Shown: positions 33,184 through 37,398 of the stretch, one piece after another
How positions within the stretch are numbered: position 1 is the stretch's first letter
Layout: the number at the start of each line of letters is the position of its first letter
Assembly (NCBI GenBank): GCA_028824295.1
Contig: JAPPED010000025.1
Location: 1-37,398, forward strand
Direction: 5' to 3'
DNA: 37,398 bases
Source of the DNA: Rhodospirillales bacterium
GTDB lineage: Bacteria; Pseudomonadota; Alphaproteobacteria; TMED109
Program-made: the position numbers and the translations under genes
Notes under the pieces: generated by a model
What the model saw: the letters and a program-made list of their open reading frames with translations, nothing else
What the model was told of the DNA's origin: nothing
Database searches by the model: none

Positions 33184-34128
33184 TTGGCCGTAATCGACCT
33201 ATTTTCCCATCAGAAGCAAGTTGCCGAAGGCGGCACGCCTGATGTCTTCACCTATGACTCGCTGCCCGAACGGCTCTTGGTTCAAGTTATCCACATCTGG
33301 AAAGACGCCATTGGCCCGTATTACCAGGCCCAAGGTTACGAGTTGGAAGAGCCGCCCCATAACAATGTCGGATGGCAGTACATTCATGACACGATTGCCC
33401 GAGAACACGGGGTATTCCAGCTGGGCCGCATCGACCGCATCGACGAGCGTTGCCAGACCTACCTTCGAAAAAGCCCCTCGGTTGACGCGTCGCTCGACCT
33501 GATCGAAATGAGCTTCAGGTACGTCGACCGGCATGTGCGACAATGTAGCCAGTACGAGCGAGAAGACCTTGGCATCGCGGTTACGGCAGACGCTGCAATC
33601 GAAGAACTGAACGAGCGATTCCGGCGCGCCGGCGTCGGTTACCGGTTTGAGGGCGGAATGCTCATCCGCGTGGATTCAGAGCTGGTCCACTCCGAAGTAG
33701 TCCTGCCAGCATTGCACTTTCTCCAACACAAGGGCTTCGAAGGCCCGCGTGGCGAGTTCCTGAAGGCGCATGCTCACTTCCGTGCCGGCGAAACCAAGGC
33801 CGCCGTCATCGAGGCGAACAACGCTTTCGAAAGTACATTGAAGACGATTTGCGACCAAAGAGGTTGGTCGTATCCGGAACGGCCCCGGGCATCAGATCTG
33901 CTTAAGGTGGTGCGGGAGAAAGGCCTCCTACCCAACTACCTCGACCAGTCGTTTGATCAATTGACCGCCACGCTGAAGTCTGGTCTGCCGAAAGTCAGAG
34001 GAGAAGAAGGCGGCCATGGGCAAGGATCGATCGCGCGTCCCACGCCGCAGTATGTGGCAGCATATGCGCTACATCTCGCGGCGGCACAGATTCTCTTCCT
34101 GGCCGAGGTGCATAGAACCGAGGGCTAG
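33184..34128 (+). CDS. STM4504/CBY_0614 family protein, AbiJ-like
   Basis: A 314-residue protein starting at TTG 33184, preceded by AGGGGA. The N-terminal domain (AVIDLFSHQKQ, VIHIWKDAIGPYY, LIEMSFRYVDRHVRQ) matches the AbiJ-NTD4 type. The C-terminal half (FLKAHAHFRAGETKAAVIEANNAFE, ICDQRGWSYPERPRASDLL, GGHGQGS) matches the abortive-infection C-terminal (Abi_C) pattern seen in STM4504/CBY_0614 proteins. Family membership suggests phage-triggered growth arrest, possibly through RNA cleavage, but direct evidence for this subgroup is limited. It stands alone on the plus strand within the island. Confidence 0.84.
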   Translation: MAVIDLFSHQKQVAEGGTPDVFTYDSLPERLLVQVIHIWKDAIGPYYQAQGYELEEPPHNNVGWQYIHDTIAREHGVFQLGRIDRIDERCQTYLRKSPSVDASLDLIEMSFRYVDRHVRQCSQYEREDLGIAVTADAAIEELNERFRRAGVGYRFEGGMLIRVDSELVHSEVVLPALHFLQHKGFEGPRGEFLKAHAHFRAGETKAAVIEANNAFESTLKTICDQRGWSYPERPRASDLLKVVREKGLLPNYLDQSFDQLTATLKSGLPKVRGEEGGHGQGSIARPTPQYVAAYALHLAAAQILFLAEVHRTEG

Positions 34129-34161
34129 TAAGCCGCCAAGCCGGCCCTGCTGTGGGATCAG

Positions 34162-34341
34162 TGACTTGCTCCCTGGTGGGATCACCCATTGCGAGAACAA
34201 TCTCGGATAGGATTTCGTGGCCCGATCGGGGAAGAGGCCATAAAGCGGTCGAAGTTCAGTGAGCAGCAGATCACGTTCATCCTGCGCCAGGCGAAGGAAG
34301 GGACGCAGGTCGAGGAGGTGCGCCGGCAGGCGGGGACTTCT
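34162..34341 (+). pseudogene. IS3-family element remnant (left end and orfA start)
   Basis: The end-like TGACTTGCTCCCTGG at 34162 is followed 78 bp later by the start of an OrfA-type transposase: KRSKFSEQQITFILRQAKEG then TQVEEVRRQAGTS. The expected ATG reads ATA. Similarity ends after about 34 codons at 34341, so only the helix-turn-helix head remains. It lies just inside the right end of the larger transposon. Confidence 0.66.
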
Positions 34342-34438
34342 GTGCAGAGGTATCCTTGTGAAGGCCCCACCGGTCAGGCGGCCAGTGCTACAGACCGTGC
34401 TGCGCGCGCAGCTTGACACGAGCTTCCTCACAAGAGCT

Positions 34439-34599
34439 GCGGTATTGGCCAAGTTATGCCCCATAGTTCGCGGTATTGGCCAAGTGTTGGTCCCGCGGCT
34501 CCCCACTACAGTGCTAGAAGCGCCCTGATTCGGGCTTGATCGCGCGATTCCCGGCCAACTTATGGGTTCAGGTGCGGCCAACAATTGGGAATACCGACA
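34439..34599 (-). repeat. Right transposon end with four terminal repeats
   Basis: Repeats begin at 34439 (GCGGTATTGGCCAAGTTATG), 34470 (GCGGTATTGGCCAAGTGTTG), 34553 (GGCCAACTTATG) and 34576 (GGCCAACAATTG). The outer tip ends CCGACA at 34599. Read inwards the tip is TGTCGGTAT-N9-TTGGCCG, the same layout as the left end. Confidence 0.68.
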
Positions 34600-34604
34600 A
34601 TTTG
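34600..34604. repeat. Right 5-bp flanking repeat ATTTG
   Basis: Matches ATTTG at 22545-22549. It is squeezed between ACA of one element and TGT of the next, so the same five bases serve as junction for two ends. Confidence 0.6.
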
Positions 34605-34735
34605 TGTCGGGAATTTCATAATTTGGCCGAACGGCCACGTAATGAGCCCCAGACGGGAACGGCCAGGTAATGAGCCCTCTCTTTCAGGGCACGCCGACGC
34701 AGTTCTTCGACCTCCGCGGGCAGGCGTTGGTGACC
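34605..34735. mobile_element. tniQ: Second left transposon end with tniQ remnant
   Basis: TGTCGGGAA-N9-TTGGCCG starts directly after ATTTG. Inner repeats follow (GGCCACGTAATGAG, GGCCAGGTAATGAG). The minus strand from about 34735 to 34680 encodes RLPAEVEELRRRALKE, matching the C-terminus of the TniQ pseudogene at 22613-23295. The copy is cut off near 34731 by an IS3-like end. Confidence 0.58.
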
Positions 34736-34761
34736 TGCCCCCACTGAATTGGTCCACCGTG
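34731..34761 (+). repeat. Solitary IS3-like terminal sequence
   Basis: TGACCTGCCCCC followed by ACTGAATTGGTCCACC resembles an IS3-family end. It truncates the second left transposon end; no transposase follows. Confidence 0.5.
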
Positions 34762-34812
34762 AAGGTGAGTGAACGGAGGCCTTGGACTTGGTGCCGGGGA
34801 GTTAGGCTCGGA

Positions 34813-35613
34813 CTACGCCGCTAGGTAGCCGTCATCGCACATGATGGTGTGGCCGGTCACCAGTTCGGACGCATCGCTCGCGAGGAAGATTGCAGCCCCG
34901 ATCAGATCGCGCGGCAAGCCCACCCGCGGCCGGAGCATACGCGCCTTGATGAAATCGGCAGTGAGCGAGGTCGTCTGGGCGGCCTTTTGGGTCATGGGGG
35001 ATTCCATCAGAGTGGGTCCGATGCCATTGACGCGCACACCTCTCTCGCGCCACTCCAACGCCAAGACCTTGGTCACTTGGGCGACGCCGCCCTTCGACGC
35101 GATGTAGGCGCTCGACAACGGATAGGCGATAAAGGAGCCGATCGACGCCATGTTGATGATGCTGCCCTTGCCCTGCTCCAGCATGACAGTGCCGAACGCC
35201 TGACAGCACAGATACGTGCCCTTTAGGTTGAGATCAATGATGTGGTCGAAGCGCTCCTCGGGGAACTCCTCGGCGGGGCTTCGGTGCGCAGCGCCCGCGC
35301 TGTTGACGAGGATGTCGATGCGTCCGTGCTCGCGCCGCACCGCTCCCGCAACCTCGACGCACTGGCTCCGCTTCGTCACGTCAAGCGGCACCGCGACGGC
35401 GGTCCCGCCCTGCTCGTCGATGACCGCCTTGGTCTCGGTCGCGCCCTCCTCGTTTATGTCGGCGACGACAACCGTGACGCCGCATTGCGCGTAGCCGATG
35501 GCGATGGCCCGACCGAGTCCGCTTCCGCCGCCGGCGATCACGGACACGCGGCCGGTCAGGTCGAAGATATCGCGCGCGTAGCCGAGCGGAACGCTGCTTT
35601 CATCCGATGACAT
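34813..35613 (-). CDS. SDR family oxidoreductase
   Basis: A 266-residue classical short-chain dehydrogenase. ATG 35613 has GGAG at the right distance; an upstream ATG at 35685 adds an unconserved leader. Seen: the cofactor loop AGGGSGLGRAIA, DINEEG after the second strand (suggesting NAD preference), NSAG, catalytic residues in MASIGS...SSAYIASK, and a typical C-terminus with VTGHTIMCDDGYLAA. It resembles gluconate 5-dehydrogenase-type SDRs, but the substrate is not determined by these motifs. It lies just outside the island and appears intact. Confidence 0.87.
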   Translation of the reverse strand: MSSDESSVPLGYARDIFDLTGRVSVIAGGGSGLGRAIAIGYAQCGVTVVVADINEEGATETKAVIDEQGGTAVAVPLDVTKRSQCVEVAGAVRREHGRIDILVNSAGAAHRSPAEEFPEERFDHIIDLNLKGTYLCCQAFGTVMLEQGKGSIINMASIGSFIAYPLSSAYIASKGGVAQVTKVLALEWRERGVRVNGIGPTLMESPMTQKAAQTTSLTADFIKARMLRPRVGLPRDLIGAAIFLASDASELVTGHTIMCDDGYLAA

Positions 35614-36112
35614 GGACACTCCGGAGGGTGTGTGGAATGGGGTGACCGACGTGGGCGCCGCCGTGATACTCAGATCTGCCCCCACAGCCGCTTGGTAGCT
35701 GGCACCGTCTCGGCAGGAATTGATCGGGGCTGATCACCACAAGAGTGTCATCGAGTGTCAAGGCTGACGATCCTTCCCTGATTGGTGACATCTGATTCGG
35801 TTGAAACAAGCCAGGTATGGACCTGTGCCGGGCCGTAACGATACCGTCTAGAGAGGCTGGCGACGGGCGCGGAAGTAGGCTTGGGCGGCATTGCGCAACA
35901 GCATTTGGATGCCGTGGGTCCGGAATTCTCTCACATTGCGAGTCTTGGTCGAAGCCAAGTGCAATCCGGGAATGCGCAAGATGGAAGCCTCCAAATACCT
36001 CGCCGATGTATTTGTACCAGAGTAGCCGGACCCTGCCGTCGCAACGCTGGAGCGTGATCGATGCGCCCTGTGGGATTGTTCGCGTTGCCGGATCATCGGG
36101 CGCGGTCGTTGA
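35614..36112. other. Intergenic stretch, no supported gene
   Basis: About 500 bp upstream of the dehydrogenase gene. Overlapping short frames exist on both strands, but none shows a domain. A minus-strand frame ending near 35848 looks weakly protein-like; I could not identify it. Confidence 0.4.
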
Positions 36113-36165
36113 TGACCTGCTCCCCGGAAGTTAGACCACGTAAAACGAGAAGCTTCTCGGCTTTA
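36113..36165. mobile_element. Half copy of the palindromic IS3-like element
   Basis: Starts TGACCTGCTCCCCGG and continues like the left half of the element at 25968, including AAAACGAGAA, then stops where a second copy begins. Confidence 0.55.
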
Positions 36166-36245
36166 TGACCTGCTCCCTCGAAGTCGGACCATCCAATACG
36201 AGAATTTTCCCGTTATCCGTGGTCCAACTTCCAGGGAGCAGATCA
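36166..36245. mobile_element. 80-bp palindromic element with IS3-like ends
   Basis: Starts TGACCTGCTCCC and ends GGGAGCAGATCA. The two halves are nearly complementary through the full length, centred on GAATTTTCC, so the single strand would fold into one long hairpin. It directly follows the half copy in the same orientation. Confidence 0.62.
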
Positions 36246-36617
36246 GTCGCTCGCCTGCAAAGGTCTTCATTGCGGCGACTGGTGAAATCAGGATCACAGC
36301 TTTTCGCGCCACAAGGCGGCACCGTCTATCCCACACAAGCATTGGGTGACAGGTGTAACTGAGCCTGACACGAAATCGAGGCCAGCCAGCTTTGCCCTAG
36401 AAACGACGCGTTCGCTGTCCAGCCCCGTTATGTCGTTTGGCTAGCTCGTCTCTGCAGCTGCGCCAAGAATGCTCTCGCCCCGACTCCGGACGCCTGTAGA
36501 GGGATGTTTCACGCGCGGGAGACCTTCCAGACTAAGCAATAGTTGGGTTGCCGTTCCGCGACCGAGATGCGGCCCAGCGCCCATCGCTCAATGCTCTCCA
36601 TCCGGCGGCAATCTGCC
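36246..36617. other. Intergenic stretch, nothing recognised
   Basis: About 370 bp after the palindromic elements. Frames are short and without features I can interpret. Confidence 0.4.
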
Positions 36618-36767
36618 ATGCGCCCCATTGCCAAGCCCGTCATCGCCCTGATGATCTCGCAGTCGCTCACTGCATGCGGGGGCGGAAGCTCTCCCACGTT
36701 CGCCGGCCAGCAGGTCGACGAGATCACCAACGACCCGAGTTCCTCGGGAAGAGCCATGAACCCGTGA
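36618..36767 (+). CDS. Possible small lipoprotein
   Basis: A 49-residue frame with a lipoprotein signal: basic start MRPIAK, short hydrophobic stretch, and the lipobox LTAC followed by GGGSS. Only about 30 residues remain after the cysteine. It precedes the larger lipoprotein gene by 53 nt and shares the LTACG signature, so it could be a truncated relative or a small partner. It may also be a chance frame. Confidence 0.35.
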   Translation: MRPIAKPVIALMISQSLTACGGGSSPTFAGQQVDEITNDPSSSGRAMNP

Positions 36768-36820
36768 TTGGCGTGTTGTACCGAGATGATCTGACGGCGG
36801 CCTTCGGAGACGACCGATAG

Positions 36821-37398
36821 TGCGCACAGCCAACTACGTACTGATACTCGCCTGCACCTGTCTACTCACGGCCTGCGGCAGTTCGAGCCCTGGATCGACG
36901 GCTAGTGGCCTGACCCTTGACCCGGAAAGGGTCGCGGTCGGCCTGCAGGGAGGTTTCCAGCTAAGGACCGGAGGCGCGGCCGGCCGCCTTGCCAATGCCA
37001 GCTACGAAGTCTTTGACGAGTGGGAGATGCCCGTTGTCGCCGGCTTCCCCGTTTCGGTCGGTCGCCATCACGTCGATGGCACGGACAACGTCAAGGCGAC
37101 GTATAGCAACAAGACCGAGCGCGAGTACTTCTTTGGGCAGGGCGGGCTCGAGTTCGGGTACTACATACGGTTTCTGGACGATGCACTGATCGTCTATCCC
37201 TACGCGCATTCCAATTTTCCCTTTGGCACTGTCGAAAGGGTTGCCGGCAGTGCCGGCTATTCGGGCGCAATGGTTGGGCTTTACGAGCACCGCGGCGAAT
37301 CCATCCTTCGCGCTGGTCCGTTCGCTGCAGACGCAGCCTTCGAGGTCGATTTCGATGCCGACACTTTGACCGGGACGATTACCGGCTTCAGGGACGGC
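36821..37398 (+). CDS. Transferrin-binding-protein-B-like lipoprotein (3' end outside window)
   Basis: An open frame from GTG 36821 to the window end, 192 codons visible, with GGAG upstream. The signal peptide ends with the lipobox LTAC followed by GSSSPGS. The rest is beta-rich, and the visible end (GYSGAMVGLYEHRGES, FAADAAFEVDFDADTLTGTI) matches the eight-stranded barrel domain of TbpB-like solute-binding lipoproteins. Such proteins sit on the outer surface and bind host or environmental ligands; the ligand here is unknown. Without the C-terminus the fold assignment remains a strong suggestion. Confidence 0.72.

Larger units (their letters stand above)
22550..34599. mobile_element. Tn7/Tn5053-like (TniQ-type) element or stacked remnants with defence-like cargo
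   Basis: The left end (from 22550) and right end (ending 34599) both read inwards as TGTCGGTAT-N9-TTGGCCG, and both are followed by further GGCCAA-containing repeats. The whole is flanked by ATTTG on both sides. A degraded tniQ abuts the left end. TGT...ACA tips, multiple terminal binding repeats, 5-bp duplication and TniQ are jointly characteristic of the Tn7/Tn5053 superfamily. No tniA or tniB gene is present, so the element cannot move unaided. A degraded internal right end at 27714-27843 shows that the unit is composite. Boundaries are read from sequence; that it moved as a single piece is inference. Confidence 0.68.

Noticed and set aside
22468-34599. Integrase-type att duplication of the tRNA 3' end
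   Set aside because: I looked for a second copy of the T-arm/acceptor sequence downstream and found none, and no tyrosine integrase gene is present.
22550-34740. CRISPR array or CAST guide RNA near the tniQ remnant
   Set aside because: No regularly spaced repeat-spacer pattern and no cas gene; the repeats seen are irregular transposon-end repeats.
35848-36096. 82-codon minus-strand frame in the gap after the second SDR gene
   Set aside because: The C-terminal part looks mildly protein-like, but no family, start signal or context supports it.
36509-36757. Minus-strand frame opposite the small lipoprotein
   Set aside because: No recognisable motif; the plus strand at least has a lipobox in a suitable place.

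Overview
The window looks like a chromosomal contig from a GC-rich alphaproteobacterium, probably Rhodospirillales-like. The lineage is inferred from gene content rather than measured: dnaX-ybaB-recR, a chorismate mutase overlapping tyrC, a DUF2125 protein, a SUV3-like helicase, BioY and an alphaproteobacterial AarF/UbiB-type kinase. Positions 1-22450 are ordinary core genome with small operons, frequent 1-8 nt overlaps and mostly short gaps.

Core part, left to right: dnaX (5' end outside the window), ybaB and recR (+); rmuC and a short-chain dehydrogenase (-); bioY (+); recA (-) with a good promoter; an epoxide-hydrolase-like alpha/beta hydrolase (+); a type II haloacid dehalogenase (-); chorismate mutase and prephenate dehydrogenase for tyrosine (+); DUF2125 and a DenD-like dehydrogenase (-); a YciI-like protein and a SUV3/MgpS-like helicase (+); FAH-family and msrA (-); a sodium:solute symporter, small membrane partner and TPR protein (+); two small membrane proteins (-); an AarF-type kinase (+); and tRNA-Val(GAC) with its own promoter.

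From 22545 to about 34740 the DNA is an accessory island docked 7 nt downstream of the tRNA. Its two outermost ends share the layout TGTCGGTAT-N9-TTGGCCG, carry several further GGCCAA-type repeats, and are flanked by the same 5 bp (ATTTG at 22545-22549 and 34600-34604). A frameshifted tniQ lies against the left end. This is the architecture of Tn7/Tn5053-type transposons. A second left end with its own tniQ remnant starts directly after the right-hand ATTTG, and an older right end lies at 27714-27843, so the site beside the tRNA seems to have been used repeatedly and in one orientation. No transposase (tniA/tniB) is present, so the element looks decayed or non-autonomous.

The cargo is mainly defence-like: a DNA methyltransferase fused to an HNH nuclease, and a minus-strand operon made of DUF2188, a TIR-domain protein, a 54-residue zinc ribbon, a membrane protein and a DUF4062 protein. 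A divergent WYL-domain regulator of the BrxR/CapW type faces this operon across a palindrome. An AbiJ-like (STM4504/CBY_0614) gene lies beyond it. I recognise the domains but not this combination, so it is the best candidate for an undescribed system. A cystathionine gamma-synthase-family gene, a DUF1508 gene, a small HEMAH-motif protein, a gene with one nonsense codon and IS3-family debris fill the rest.

After the island come another short-chain dehydrogenase, a poorly coding stretch holding palindromic elements of about 80 bp that resemble IS3 ends, and a transferrin-binding-protein-B-like lipoprotein that runs off the end of the window.
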